The notes under the pieces were generated by a model, which made no database searches, was not told the DNA's origin, and saw nothing but the letters and a program-made list of their open reading frames with translations. Of a stretch of 43,333 nt of DNA, positions 1-8,429 are shown in pieces. This DNA is from Alphaproteobacteria bacterium. GTDB taxonomy: Bacteria > Pseudomonadota > Alphaproteobacteria > Thalassobaculales > Thalassobaculaceae. Numbering within the stretch: position 1 is the stretch's first letter; each line of letters opens with the position of its first letter. The stretch lies in the NCBI GenBank assembly GCA_022822665.1, contig JAJEAR010000046.1, positions 1-43,333 on the forward strand, read 5' to 3'. The position numbers and the translations under genes are program-made.

Positions 1-64
1 GCTGCAACGCCTCACGCTCATCATCGGACAGTTCGGGCACCACCCGTGTATGATGATTGGCCAT
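1..64 (-). CDS. N-terminus of a probable transposase (partial, runs off window)
   Basis: The first 21 codons of a gene reading leftwards off the window begin MANHHTRVVPELSDDE. The ATG at 64 has a strong ribosome-binding site (GGGAGG) seven bases upstream, so this is a genuine start. A short N-terminus with a 'LSDDEREAL'-like stretch is reminiscent of IS630-type transposases, but 21 residues are too few for assignment. The AT-rich sequence just upstream (about 105-150) differs from the surrounding GC-rich DNA and fits an insertion-sequence end. It could equally be a small DNA-binding protein. Confidence 0.4.
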   Translation of the reverse strand, partial: MANHHTRVVPELSDDEREALQ

Positions 65-588
65 GGCATGACCTCCCGCACCGGACCACCATGCCATGAC
101 CGAACTTTACTGTAAACTAATTTGTGATACGGAATACTAGTCAATAGTGCGCCGCACCTGCCCAAGAACGTCTTGTAAGTCATAGGGTTGAAGCGAGTCA
201 CACTGGCACTTCGATCGAATGTCGGTCTCGGGGGTTGCGAGCCCCCGCAACCCCGCAACCCCGCAACCACCCGTCACGGCCATGCAAGGAAACAATATCC
301 CAAGGTTTCACGAAGCCAGGCCATGTCGGACGTCATCGCCGGTCTGGTGGCGGGAATTGGGCGTCGACACCAGCATCTGCTCGAGCCTGTCGTCGGTGCG
401 CCCGGCCTGCGAGGCGCAGTGTTGATCTTCCGGGGAGCGGACAGTTTGACCCTGTGGCTACTGCAGCCGCCGCGTGGTCGTGGCCGACTGCAGCCAGGAA
501 ACTGCCTTTCTTGACCGGCTGCACGCTGCTTCTGGCGGTGCCGGCGCTGGTCGGGCGGTCAGTCGTTCCCGACGCTCACTGCCGGTGG
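65..588. other. Gene-poor stretch with AT-rich left part and a short tandem repeat
   Basis: No convincing gene is seen in these roughly 520 bases. The left part (about 105-170) is AT-rich and probably belongs to the end of the mobile element that starts the window. Positions 243-266 carry three tandem copies of CCCCGCAA, preceded by a GC-rich inverted repeat at 230-246. The rest is GC-rich. Open frames here have no recognisable domains and look like chance frames in GC-rich DNA. Confidence 0.5.
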
Positions 589-1611
589 TCAGGAGCGTTC
601 CGAACTGTTCTTGTGTGTCCCGCCCGGTGTTCGGCCGTTCTCGATCCAGCGGTGGGCAGTGGCGACGATCCGGTTGAGACCGGAGTGGCGCGGGGTGAAG
701 CTGAGGGATGTCCGCGCCCGGCCCGCGTCGGCAACCAGGATTGCCGCGTCCCCGGGGCGGCGGGCGGTGGTGTGATGGGGAACAGGATGGCCGGTCACGC
801 GTTCCACCGCCTCAAGGATCTCGTGGACCGAGAACCCCACGCCGGTACCGAGATTGGCCACCAGGCTGTCGCCGCCGGCCTCGAGATGCGCAAGCGCCGC
901 GACATGGGCGTCGGCGAGATCGCGGACATGGACGTAGTCGCGGACCGCGGTGCCGTCGGGCGTCGGATAGTCATCGCCGTAGATCGCGAGCTCCGGAATC
1001 AGGCCCAGTGCCGCCATCACTGCCCGGGGGACGAGATGGGTCTCCGGGTCGTGGCTCTCCCCGGTCTCGCCGTCCGGATCGCAACCCGCGGCGTTGAAGT
1101 ACCTGAGGCACACCGAGCGCAGGCCGTAAGCCTTACCGTGGTCCGCCAGCGCCTGTTCGACTGCGAGCTTGGTACGGCCGTAGGGACTGACGGGGCTGGT
1201 TGATACGTCTTCGCGGATCGGCAGCGGGCCGGGTTCGCCGTAGACGGCACAGCTCGAGGAGAAGACGATCGGCACGCACCCGTGCCTGCGGGCCGCATCC
1301 AGCAGGTTGAGCGCGCCGGTCAGGTTGTTGCGCCAGTAGCGCGCCGGCTCGCGCACTGATTCACCGACGTCGCTCAGCGCGGCGAAATGCAGGATGGCCG
1401 CAAACCGGTATTCCGAGAACAGTTGCTCGAGCGCCCCGGGGTCGCACAGGTCACCGACGATCAGCGGTCCCCAGCGCACCAGCTCCCTGTGCCCGGTCGA
1501 CAGGTTGTCGAACACAACCGGCCGGTAGCCGTTCGCGGCAAGCGTCTTCGCCGTCTGGCTGCCGACGTAGCCCGCGCCCCCGGTGACCAGGACCTGCACC
1601 GCTTGCGTCAT
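589..1611 (-). CDS. galE: UDP-glucose 4-epimerase
   Basis: The 340-residue product interconverts UDP-glucose and UDP-galactose with bound NAD, supplying galactose for cell-surface polysaccharide; it is cytoplasmic. The sequence shows the extended short-chain dehydrogenase pattern: the NAD-binding TGGAGYVGS motif at residues 10-18, the active-site serines around 118-120 (FSSSCAVYGE) and the catalytic Tyr144/Lys148 pair in PYGRTK. 'LRYFNAAG' and the 'GTAVRDYVHV' segment are typical of GalE rather than of other sugar-nucleotide epimerases. Length is normal for the family. It is divergent from the P450 gene, with 100 bp between the two starts. The last 20 or so residues (GRTPGGTHKN...) are low-complexity and look like a lineage-specific tail. 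Confidence 0.93.
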   Translation of the reverse strand: MTQAVQVLVTGGAGYVGSQTAKTLAANGYRPVVFDNLSTGHRELVRWGPLIVGDLCDPGALEQLFSEYRFAAILHFAALSDVGESVREPARYWRNNLTGALNLLDAARRHGCVPIVFSSSCAVYGEPGPLPIREDVSTSPVSPYGRTKLAVEQALADHGKAYGLRSVCLRYFNAAGCDPDGETGESHDPETHLVPRAVMAALGLIPELAIYGDDYPTPDGTAVRDYVHVRDLADAHVAALAHLEAGGDSLVANLGTGVGFSVHEILEAVERVTGHPVPHHTTARRPGDAAILVADAGRARTSLSFTPRHSGLNRIVATAHRWIENGRTPGGTHKNSSERS

Positions 1612-1644
1612 GATGCCCGTTGCCCCACCTTTCCCGTGCCTTCA

Positions 1645-1673
1645 ATAGTGCTCGCTGGCACCGGGGTGCAAGC
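1645..1673 (-). promoter_or_regulatory. Possible promoter of galE
   Basis: Read on the minus strand, CTTGCA (1668-1673) and CACTAT (1645-1650) are separated by 17 bases, 34 bases before the galE start. Both hexamers are imperfect matches to the housekeeping sigma-factor consensus, so this is a candidate only. Confidence 0.3.
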
Positions 1674-1711
1674 CCGTGCCGGCCTCGCTGTCGCCGTTCG
1701 GAGCGGACGCC

Positions 1712-2950
1712 ATGAATATCCTGGAACACCCGGATCCCTACGACCCGACCGATCCGGGCGTGATCGCCGACCCGTACCCGGCGCTCGATACCCTGCGCAG
1801 CCGCAGCCCGGTCGCCTGGTCCGAGCGGCTCCGGTCCTGGCTGGTGACCCGGCACGATGACTGCATCGCCCTGCAGCGCGACCCCCGCCTGTCGGCGGAA
1901 CGGATGGCGGCCTACTTCCAGGGCCTGTCCGATGAACGCCGCAGGGCCCTTGCCATGAGCGAGAGGATGATCGGCACCTGGTCGGTCTTCCTCGATCCAC
2001 CGCCGCATACCCGCATCCGCAGCCACCTGAACCGCTGGTTCACCACCCGGTCGCTCGAGGCGATGAAGCCGCGGATCGAGCGCCGGATCGATGACCTGCT
2101 GGTCCCGGTGCGCGACCGTGAACAAATGGATTTCGTGGCCGACTTCGCCTACCCGCTGCCCGCCAGCGTGATCATGGACATGCTGGGGGTCCCGCTTGAC
2201 ATGCTGGACGACTTCCAGCGCTGGAGCCACGACGTCGCACTGTTTGTCGGCTCGTCCCAGACCGCGCCCGACAAGCACCTTCGCGCGGAGGAAGCCATTG
2301 TCGGGCTGGCGGCGGTGTTCCGGGACCTGCTGGCCGAACGACGGCGCGCGCCCGACGCCGACATGATCTCCGAACTCGCCCGACAGCCCGGGTTGTCGGA
2401 CGACGAACTGGTCGCCAACTGCATCCTGCTGCTGTTTGCCGGCCACGAGACCACCACCGGACTGCTGTCGAACGGACTGATGCGGCTGATCCAGCATCCC
2501 GGCCAACAGGCACTGCTGCGCCGCGAACCCGACCGCGCCGAGATGGCGGTGGAGGAAATGCTGCGCTTCGACTCGCCCGCTCCCGCCATCTCGCGGGTTG
2601 CCGCCACCGATCTCGAGCTGCGCGGCCGGCGGATTGCCCGCGGCGACCGGGTCTTCCTGATGCTGAATGCCGCCAACCGGGACCCGGACGCGTTCGACGA
2701 GCCCGACCGGTTCGACATCACCCGCCGGGCGGGACGACACATCGCCTTCGGCTTCGGCATTCATTTCTGCATCGGGGCGCCGCTCGCGCGGCTCGAGGCG
2801 ACGCTGGCCCTGCCGCGGGTGCTTGCAGCCCTTGACGACATCGAGCAGACGGACGATGCGGTGACCTGGCGGGACGGGGTCAGCCTGCGTGGGCTGGTGT
2901 CGCTGCCGATCCGCTACCAGGGACGGCGCGCTGGACCGGGGACGGCGTGA
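1712..2950 (+). CDS. Cytochrome P450 monooxygenase
   Basis: This 412-residue soluble bacterial P450 is a haem-thiolate monooxygenase that would need an external ferredoxin and ferredoxin reductase; neither is nearby. Diagnostic elements are the I-helix AGHETT at residues 243-248, the K-helix ExxR at 282-285, and the haem-binding motif FGFGIHFCIGAPLAR at 346-360, with Cys353 as haem ligand. No membrane anchor is present, as usual for the CYP107/CYP105-like bacterial class. I chose the ATG at 1712, which has GGAGCGG just upstream, over a GTG at 1676 that lacks a clear ribosome-binding site. The substrate cannot be read from sequence. It stands alone between galE and the rph-rdgB-hemW cluster and looks like an accessory insertion into a conserved neighbourhood. 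Confidence 0.93.
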   Translation: MNILEHPDPYDPTDPGVIADPYPALDTLRSRSPVAWSERLRSWLVTRHDDCIALQRDPRLSAERMAAYFQGLSDERRRALAMSERMIGTWSVFLDPPPHTRIRSHLNRWFTTRSLEAMKPRIERRIDDLLVPVRDREQMDFVADFAYPLPASVIMDMLGVPLDMLDDFQRWSHDVALFVGSSQTAPDKHLRAEEAIVGLAAVFRDLLAERRRAPDADMISELARQPGLSDDELVANCILLLFAGHETTTGLLSNGLMRLIQHPGQQALLRREPDRAEMAVEEMLRFDSPAPAISRVAATDLELRGRRIARGDRVFLMLNAANRDPDAFDEPDRFDITRRAGRHIAFGFGIHFCIGAPLARLEATLALPRVLAALDDIEQTDDAVTWRDGVSLRGLVSLPIRYQGRRAGPGTA

Positions 2951-2992
2951 ACTCTATAGGGGTGCGCGCGAGACCAACCGGAGACACGCGAG

Positions 2993-3727
2993 ATGTCAGG
3001 ACCCGCCAGGCGCCCGTCGGGACGCGCGGCTACGCAAATGCGCGAGGTACACCTCGAACCTGGCTGGGCCCGCCATGCCGAGGGTTCCTGCCTCGCCCGT
3101 TTCGGCGAAACCCAGGTCCTGTGCACCGCCAGCATCGAGGACCGGGTCCCGTTCTTCCTGCGCAACACCGGCCGCGGCTGGGTCACCGCCGAGTATGGCA
3201 TGCTGCCGCGCTCGACCCATGAACGCACCGACCGAGAGGCGGCCCGGGGCCGCCAGAGCGGTCGCACACTGGAGATCCAGCGCCTGATCGGCCGCTCGCT
3301 GCGCGCGGTTACCGATCTCAAGGGACTCGGGGAGCGGCAGATCCGCATCGACTGCGACGTCCTCGTCGCCGACGGCGGAACCCGCACCGCCGCGATCACC
3401 GGCAGCTACGTGGCGCTTCACCAGGCACTGGCCGAGCTGGCCGGGTTCGGAGTGCTGCGGCGGGTCCCGCTCACCGACCAGGTCGCCGCGGTTTCCTGCG
3501 GGATCTGGAACGGAACGGTGGTGCTCGACCTAGACTATGCCGAGGATTCGAATGCTGCCGCCGACGCCAACTTCGTGCTGACCGGCTCGGGAGGCATCGT
3601 CGAGATCCAGGCCACCGCCGAGGCAGAACCCTTTGCCGACGACGAATTCGCTCAGATGCTCGACCTGGCCCGGACAGGTGTCCGCGACCTGGTCGCGGCA
3701 CAGAAGTCGGCGCTGGAACTGGAGTGA
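2993..3727 (+). CDS. rph: Ribonuclease PH
   Basis: The 244-residue phosphorolytic 3'-5' exoribonuclease trims the 3' ends of tRNA precursors and works as a hexameric ring in the cytoplasm. The family signature is seen along the whole length: '[17 protein letters not shown]' near residue 32, the '[19 protein letters not shown]' region near 60-78, and the '[12 protein letters not shown]'-type stretch (here [13 protein letters not shown]). '[19 protein letters not shown]' and the C-terminal 'GTGS.GG..E.QAT'-like segment ([16 protein letters not shown]) complete it. Length is normal. The ATG has GGAG seven bases upstream. It begins a tight rph-rdgB-hemW operon, and its last codon overlaps the rdgB start. 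In many alphaproteobacteria hrcA sits upstream; here a P450 occupies that place. Confidence 0.96.
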   Translation: MSGPARRPSGRAATQMREVHLEPGWARHAEGSCLARFGETQVLCTASIEDRVPFFLRNTGRGWVTAEYGMLPRSTHERTDREAARGRQSGRTLEIQRLIGRSLRAVTDLKGLGERQIRIDCDVLVADGGTRTAAITGSYVALHQALAELAGFGVLRRVPLTDQVAAVSCGIWNGTVVLDLDYAEDSNAAADANFVLTGSGGIVEIQATAEAEPFADDEFAQMLDLARTGVRDLVAAQKSALELE

Positions 3728-4356
3728 ACGCCATCGCACGGGTCTTCGCCGACACGACCCTGGTCATCGCCAGCCACAACCCGGGCAAGGTGCGCGAGAT
3801 CGCCGACCTGCTCGCACCGCTCGACTGCGAGTTCGTCCCTGCAGCGACCCTCGGCCTCCCGGAACCGGAGGAAACCGCCCTTACGTTTGCGGGCAATGCC
3901 GAGATCAAGGCCCTGGCCGCGGCCCGCGGGTCCGGGCACCCGGCGCTTGCAGATGACTCCGGTCTTGCGGTTGCAGCACTCGACGGCGCCCCGGGCGTGT
4001 TTTCCGCCCGGTGGGCCGGACCCGGCAAGGATTTCGGCCACGCGATGCGCCGGGTCAACGATGCCGTGGCCGAATGCGACCGAAGTGCGGGCGCGCCGGT
4101 CTCGCGCGCTGCCCGTTTTGTCTGCGCGCTCTCGCTCGCCTGGCCGGACGGTCACGTGGAAACGGTCGAGGGGATGGTCTGCGGCCACCTCGCCTGGCCG
4201 CCGCGCGGCACCGGGGGGTTCGGCTACGACCCGATGTTCGTGCCGGACGGCCACGACCTCACCTTCGGCGAACTCGCGCCTGAACGAAAACACGCCATCA
4301 GCCATCGCGCCGCCGCGTTCCGGAGACTGTGCGGGACGGTGCTTCCCCTGCGGTGA
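3724..4356 (+). CDS. rdgB: dITP/XTP pyrophosphatase (non-canonical purine NTP phosphatase)
   Basis: The 210-residue HAM1/RdgB-family protein hydrolyses dITP, ITP and XTP to monophosphates, keeping deaminated purines out of DNA and RNA. The substrate-binding motif SHNPGK lies at residues 17-22, and 'LADDSGLAV', 'GVFSARW' and 'GTGGFGYDP' are the other family hallmarks; the C-terminal '[10 protein letters not shown]' is also typical. It starts with GTG at 3724 in a GTGA overlap with the end of rph, implying translational coupling. Its stop overlaps the hemW start. Pairing of rph and rdgB is widespread and in some bacteria the two are fused. Confidence 0.96.
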   Translation: MNAIARVFADTTLVIASHNPGKVREIADLLAPLDCEFVPAATLGLPEPEETALTFAGNAEIKALAAARGSGHPALADDSGLAVAALDGAPGVFSARWAGPGKDFGHAMRRVNDAVAECDRSAGAPVSRAARFVCALSLAWPDGHVETVEGMVCGHLAWPPRGTGGFGYDPMFVPDGHDLTFGELAPERKHAISHRAAAFRRLCGTVLPLR

Positions 4357-5570
4357 TGGAAGAGCTCGGCCTCTACGTCCACTGGCCGTTCTGCCTGTCG
4401 CTCTGTCCCTACTGCGACTTCAACAGCCACGTGGTCGCCGAGGTTGACCACCACCGCTGGCAACGCGCCCTGCAGGACGAGCTCCGCACCATGGCGGCCC
4501 GGGTTCCGGACCGCACGCTCGCCAGCGTGTTCTTCGGCGGCGGCACCCCGTCACTCATGGAGCCCGGGACTGTTGCGGCCGTCCTGGAAACCGCACGCGG
4601 CCTGTGGCCGGTGTCGCCCGAGCTCGAGGTCACGCTCGAAGCCAACCCGACCTCGGTCGAGGCCGGCCGTTTCGCCGGGTTCCGCGATGCGGGGGTCGAT
4701 CGGGTGTCGGTCGGCGTGCAGTCGCTCGACGACCGGGCCCTTGCCTTCCTCGGCCGCCGGCATGACGCGGCCGAGGCGATTGCGGCGCTCGAGGTCGCCC
4801 ATGCCCGGTTCCCGCGGGTCTCGTTCGACCTGATCTACGCCCGCCCGGGACAGGACCCGGCGGACTGGCGCGCCGAGCTCGCCCGGGCCCTGGCGTTCGC
4901 CGGCGAACATGTCTCGCTCTACCAGCTCACCATCGAGCCGGGCACTGCGTTCCACCGAGCCCACGCACGCGGCGACTTCGTGATGCCGGACGACCGGACG
5001 GGCGGCATCCTGTACGAGACGACGGCGCAGATGCTGCACGAGGCCGGCCTGCCGGCGTACGAGGTCTCGAACTACGCGGTCCCGGGCGCGGAGTGCCGTC
5101 ACAATCTCGTCTACTGGCGCCTTGCCGACTACATCGGGATCGGCCCGGGAGCCTGGGGCCGCCATTCGGTGCAGAGCGGGGTCCTTACCACCCGCACCCA
5201 CCGGGCACCGGCCCGATGGCTCGAGCTGGTTGAACGCGACGGCCACGCGGTGGTGGAAACCTCGCGACCCGATCGCGACCAGCAGGTCACCGAGATCCTG
5301 ATGATGGGCTTGCGCCTGGTCGAAGGGGTACCACGGTCCCGGTTCGAGTCCGTTGCGGGAGGACCGCTGGAAGCGATGGTGGACCACGACACGCTCGACC
5401 TGCTGATCGGGGAGGGGTTCCTGGTGCTTGACGGCGAGCGGTTGCGCGCCACGGCCGCCGGGCGCCAGAGACTGGATTCGGTGCTGGCGCTGCTGCTGCG
5501 CGACCTGAACCTCGGGACGGTCAGAACTGGCCCTGGTCAAATCGCTCCGGAGCCGGGTCAAGGACAGTGA
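4356..5570 (+). CDS. hemW: Radical SAM haem chaperone HemW
   Basis: The 404-residue radical SAM protein was formerly annotated as oxygen-independent coproporphyrinogen III oxidase; HemW family members bind haem and deliver it to respiratory enzymes. The [4Fe-4S]/SAM motif CxxxCxxC is at Cys13, Cys17 and Cys20. The HemW-type 'HNLVYW' motif followed by 'YIGIGPGAWG' separates it from true HemN. The ATG at 4356 sits in a TGATG overlap with rdgB; an in-frame GTG at 4329 would add nine residues inside rdgB and is less likely. The C-terminus reads 50 bp into the convergent lipoprotein gene, and its last 15 residues (GPGQIAPEPGQGQ) look like read-through beyond the usual family end. Confidence 0.94.
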   Translation: MEELGLYVHWPFCLSLCPYCDFNSHVVAEVDHHRWQRALQDELRTMAARVPDRTLASVFFGGGTPSLMEPGTVAAVLETARGLWPVSPELEVTLEANPTSVEAGRFAGFRDAGVDRVSVGVQSLDDRALAFLGRRHDAAEAIAALEVAHARFPRVSFDLIYARPGQDPADWRAELARALAFAGEHVSLYQLTIEPGTAFHRAHARGDFVMPDDRTGGILYETTAQMLHEAGLPAYEVSNYAVPGAECRHNLVYWRLADYIGIGPGAWGRHSVQSGVLTTRTHRAPARWLELVERDGHAVVETSRPDRDQQVTEILMMGLRLVEGVPRSRFESVAGGPLEAMVDHDTLDLLIGEGFLVLDGERLRATAAGRQRLDSVLALLLRDLNLGTVRTGPGQIAPEPGQGQ

Positions 5571-6864
5571 CCGTCCGGTCACCAACCTCCATGACCGCGA
5601 GGCCCCGCTGGTTCGACCCGTCAGGCAGCAGTCTGAACAGACCGTCGACACCGGCAAACCCGACCGGATCGGTCAGGACGTCGTGGCTGAGGGTTCCGTC
5701 ACCGTCGGCTCCGGCGAGGGTGACCGCGAGCAGCATCGCGTCATACCCCTGGGAGGCAATTTCCTGCGGCTCGGCTTCGAACAGGGCGGTGAACCGCTGG
5801 CGGAACCGGCTGCGGTGTTCCGGCGAAACCGCGGCAAACCAGCCTCCGCGCAGCGACGGCTCGGTGCCGAGCCCCTCGGTTCCGCCCCACAGCGAGGTGC
5901 CGATGAACTGCACGTGCGACGGGTCGACGTCGTAGTAGGCGAGCAGGGCGGCGACCGTACGCAGATGGCGACCACCGGTGGGCAGCAGAACCACATCGAA
6001 CGGCGGCGCCCCGAAGGTCTCCATCGAGCGCAGCCGATGAAGGGCTGCGCGCGAGACCGGATCCGTGCGCGATGCCAACAGGGAACGCTCGTCCGCGAGT
6101 GCCTGTTTCCTGCGGTCATACTCCGCGAACTCGCGCACCAGCGCCTCGAGATCGGCCTCCTGCGGGTCATAGCCCTGCACGCGGGTGACCGACAGTCCCA
6201 CCTGCTCGGCAGTTCGCCGCGCAGCCTCGGTCACCGTGCGGCCAAACTTGCCGTGGGGAGCCAGCACACCGAGCGAGGTCCGCCCGTTCTGCGCCGCCAG
6301 CCTGACGACCCGGTCGACCTGCTGTTCCGGCAGCACTCCCAGAACATAGAGCCCGTCGCCGGCGATGGTCCGGTCGTTGGAGAAACTGATCACGCTGACG
6401 CCGGCTGCGGACGCGACCGGGCGCACCGCCTCGGCCGAGGTGCCGAACACCGGCCCGAGGATGATCCGCACACCATCTGCTATGGCCTCGAGTGCAACCG
6501 TGCGCGCCCCGTCCGGAACACCGCGCGTGTCATAGACCCGCAACTCGAGGTCCGTGCCCGCTGTCTCGAACAGGGCCAGTTCCGCCGCATTGAGCAGCGA
6601 GCGTCCCAGCCTCGCGCGCGGTCCGGTCATCGGCGCGAGCAGTGCGATACGTGCCGGTTTCGGTTCGCTGGTCCTGGCGGGCTCCTCGACGACAACCTTC
6701 GGCGCGGGCGCCGGCGCCACGATGACAGGGGGCTGGGTCAGGCGCTGCCCGGCGTTGCCGGAACCGCGCAGCTCGCAGCCGCCCAGCAGCATCGACAGGA
6801 AACCGCTTGCCAGCAGGACCGTTCCACGCCACCCGGGCCTCGACACTCCGGTTGCGGGCGCCAT
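5521..6864 (-). CDS. LpoA-like penicillin-binding protein activator lipoprotein
   Basis: The 447-residue predicted outer-membrane lipoprotein has an N-terminal signal ending in a lipobox (MLLGGC, Cys about residue 28). A Pro-rich linker (about 37-65) follows, then a type 1 periplasmic-binding-protein fold from about residue 70 (RIALLAPMTGPRARLG...; ILGPVFG.SAEAV; FEAEPQEIASQGYDAMLLA). The family includes LpoA/YraM, which activates class A penicillin-binding proteins in gamma-proteobacteria; in alphaproteobacteria the ligand and role are inferred. A GGAG lies next to two in-frame ATGs (6870 and 6864), and the second has the better spacing. It is divergent from rsmI, as yraM is adjacent to yraL (rsmI) in enterics. 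Its 3' end overlaps hemW by 50 bp. Confidence 0.85.
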   Translation of the reverse strand: MAPATGVSRPGWRGTVLLASGFLSMLLGGCELRGSGNAGQRLTQPPVIVAPAPAPKVVVEEPARTSEPKPARIALLAPMTGPRARLGRSLLNAAELALFETAGTDLELRVYDTRGVPDGARTVALEAIADGVRIILGPVFGTSAEAVRPVASAAGVSVISFSNDRTIAGDGLYVLGVLPEQQVDRVVRLAAQNGRTSLGVLAPHGKFGRTVTEAARRTAEQVGLSVTRVQGYDPQEADLEALVREFAEYDRRKQALADERSLLASRTDPVSRAALHRLRSMETFGAPPFDVVLLPTGGRHLRTVAALLAYYDVDPSHVQFIGTSLWGGTEGLGTEPSLRGGWFAAVSPEHRSRFRQRFTALFEAEPQEIASQGYDAMLLAVTLAGADGDGTLSHDVLTDPVGFAGVDGLFRLLPDGSNQRGLAVMEVGDRTVTVLDPAPERFDQGQF

Positions 6865-6996
6865 GTCCATCTCCGCTCGACAGGTGCGACCATCACGGGT
6901 ACAGAGTTGCGGATCAGGATGTACAGAACCTGCAACCCAAGGCAAGTGCGCGTGTGTACTGCAGAGTCCGCAACGAGCTGTCGGCCCGCAGGACTC

Positions 6997-7836
6997 ATGC
7001 TGGTTGCGACGCCGATCGGCAATCTCGGCGATGTCAGCCATCGTGCCGTCGAGGTCCTCGGAGCCGTGGACCTGGTGTTGTGCGAGGACACCCGGGTCAC
7101 CCGGCGCCTGATGGCGGCATACGGGCTCGAAACTCCGCTTGCCTCCTATCACGACCACAATGCGGCCCGGGTCCGCCCGCGGATCCTGGAGAGGCTAGCC
7201 GCGGGCGGGTGCATCGCGCTGGTGAGCGATGCCGGCACACCGGCCATTTCCGATCCGGGCTTCCGGCTGGTCCGGGCCTGTCGCGATGCCGGGATCGCCG
7301 TGTCGATCGTTCCGGGGCCGACCGCTCTCGTCGCGGCGCTGGCGATTTCCGGGTTGCCGACGGACAGTTTCTACTTCGGCGGGTTCCCGCCGCCCCGGCG
7401 CGTCGCCCGGCGTACCCGACTCGCAAGTCTCGCGGGACTCCAGGCAACGCTGGTGTTCCACGAATCAGCGCGCAGGCTGCAGTCCCTGCTCGCCGATGCC
7501 GAACTCGAGCTCCCCGGGCGGCAAGCCGTGGTCGCGCGCGAGCTCACCAAGGTGTACGAGGAAGTCCGCGAGGGCAGTATTGCGGAGCTGCTCGCCCATT
7601 ACCGGGACGCGGGTCCGCCACGGGGCGAAGTGGTGGTGCTGTTCGGACCACCCGCTCCCATCGGGACCGGGGACGCGGAAATCGACGAGTTGTTGCGCAG
7701 TGCGCTGCGTGACGGCACGCTGCGCGATGCGGTCCGCAGTGTTGTGGAAGCCACCGGCGCGGCCCGCGCACGTGTTTACCGGCGTGCGATCGAGCTTCAG
7801 GAAACATCCTCACAGACAGGGGGGAGCACCGGATGA
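6997..7836 (+). CDS. rsmI: 16S rRNA (cytidine-1402-2'-O)-methyltransferase
   Basis: The 279-residue SAM-dependent methyltransferase of the tetrapyrrole-methylase fold adds the 2'-O-methyl group to C1402 in the ribosomal decoding centre. Seen directly: 'ATPIGNLGD' at residues 4-12, 'LCEDTR' at 28-33, 'VSDAGTPAISDPG' at 76-88 and 'VPGPTALVAALAISGLP', the complete RsmI signature. The ATG at 6997 is preceded by AGGA. Upstream in-frame alternatives (ATG 6919; GTG near 6949) would add 16-26 residues, and many homologues do have about ten residues before ATPIGNL. It overlaps the next gene by four bases. The usual neighbour yraN is absent. Confidence 0.95.
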   Translation: MLVATPIGNLGDVSHRAVEVLGAVDLVLCEDTRVTRRLMAAYGLETPLASYHDHNAARVRPRILERLAAGGCIALVSDAGTPAISDPGFRLVRACRDAGIAVSIVPGPTALVAALAISGLPTDSFYFGGFPPPRRVARRTRLASLAGLQATLVFHESARRLQSLLADAELELPGRQAVVARELTKVYEEVREGSIAELLAHYRDAGPPRGEVVVLFGPPAPIGTGDAEIDELLRSALRDGTLRDAVRSVVEATGAARARVYRRAIELQETSSQTGGSTG

Positions 7837-8429
7837 GAGCAAGACCCCGGTGGGGTGCCGCAGCGATCGCCCTGTTCATGGCGGCCGGGTGTGCGCCGAT
7901 CGAGATGACGATCGATGCCGGCGCCGCCGCCACAGCCATCGTCGAGTCGGCCCAGGTCAGGAACGAGGTCAGCAGGACCGTCGAGGACATAACAATCCGG
8001 GCGCGGATCAACGATGCCCTGTTCCAGCGCGACGTCGACCTCTTCGGCGCGGTTTCCCTTGCCGTGGAGAACGGCCGTGTCCTGCTCACCGGATCGGTCG
8101 AGACCCCGGATGACCGTCTCGAGGCGACCCGGCTGGTCTGGCAGATCGACGGGGTTCGCGAAGTCATCAACGAATTGCAGATCACGGATACGACAACCCT
8201 TCTGGACAGGGCACGCGATCTCATCGTGACCAAGACCCTGCAGAGCCGACTGCTGTTCGACACGCACGTGCGGTCGATCACCTACAGCGTCGATACCGTC
8301 AACGGGACCGTCTACCTGTTCGGGACGGCGCGTTCGCAGGACGAGCTCGACCGGGTGAAGTCGCATGCAGGCAACGTCCAGTATGTCGAGAACGTGGTGA
8401 GCTACGTGACGGTGGAAGCAGCTCCTTGA
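7833..8429 (+). CDS. BON-domain outer-membrane lipoprotein, DolP/YraP-like
   Basis: The 198-residue lipoprotein has a short signal peptide ending MAAGC, with Cys20 as predicted lipidation site. Two BON domains follow (about residues 50-118 and 125-195). Each has the 'G.V.L.G.V' core: GRVLLTGSVETP in the first, GTVYLFGTARSQ in the second. This is the architecture of DolP (YraP), an outer-membrane protein that supports envelope integrity and septal amidase activation in E. coli. Its position after rsmI and the divergent LpoA-like gene recalls the enteric yraL-lpoA-yraN-diaA-yraP locus, with yraN and diaA missing. Start and stop overlap the neighbouring genes by four bases (ATGA and TTGA), indicating one operon. 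Confidence 0.88.
   Translation: MRARPRWGAAAIALFMAAGCAPIEMTIDAGAAATAIVESAQVRNEVSRTVEDITIRARINDALFQRDVDLFGAVSLAVENGRVLLTGSVETPDDRLEATRLVWQIDGVREVINELQITDTTTLLDRARDLIVTKTLQSRLLFDTHVRSITYSVDTVNGTVYLFGTARSQDELDRVKSHAGNVQYVENVVSYVTVEAAP

Noticed and set aside
230..246. 5-bp stem with 7-base loop resembling a tRNA T-arm
   Set aside because: The loop TTGCGAG does not match the T-loop consensus and no acceptor, D or anticodon arms are found around it.
235..1203. 322-codon open frame on the plus strand
   Set aside because: Most of it is antisense to galE and the remainder is low-complexity Arg/Pro-rich sequence without a family.
5683..6996. Long N-terminal extension of rsmI (frame open from 5683)
   Set aside because: The extension is antisense to the LpoA-like gene and has no RsmI similarity; RsmI starts just before ATPIGNLGD.
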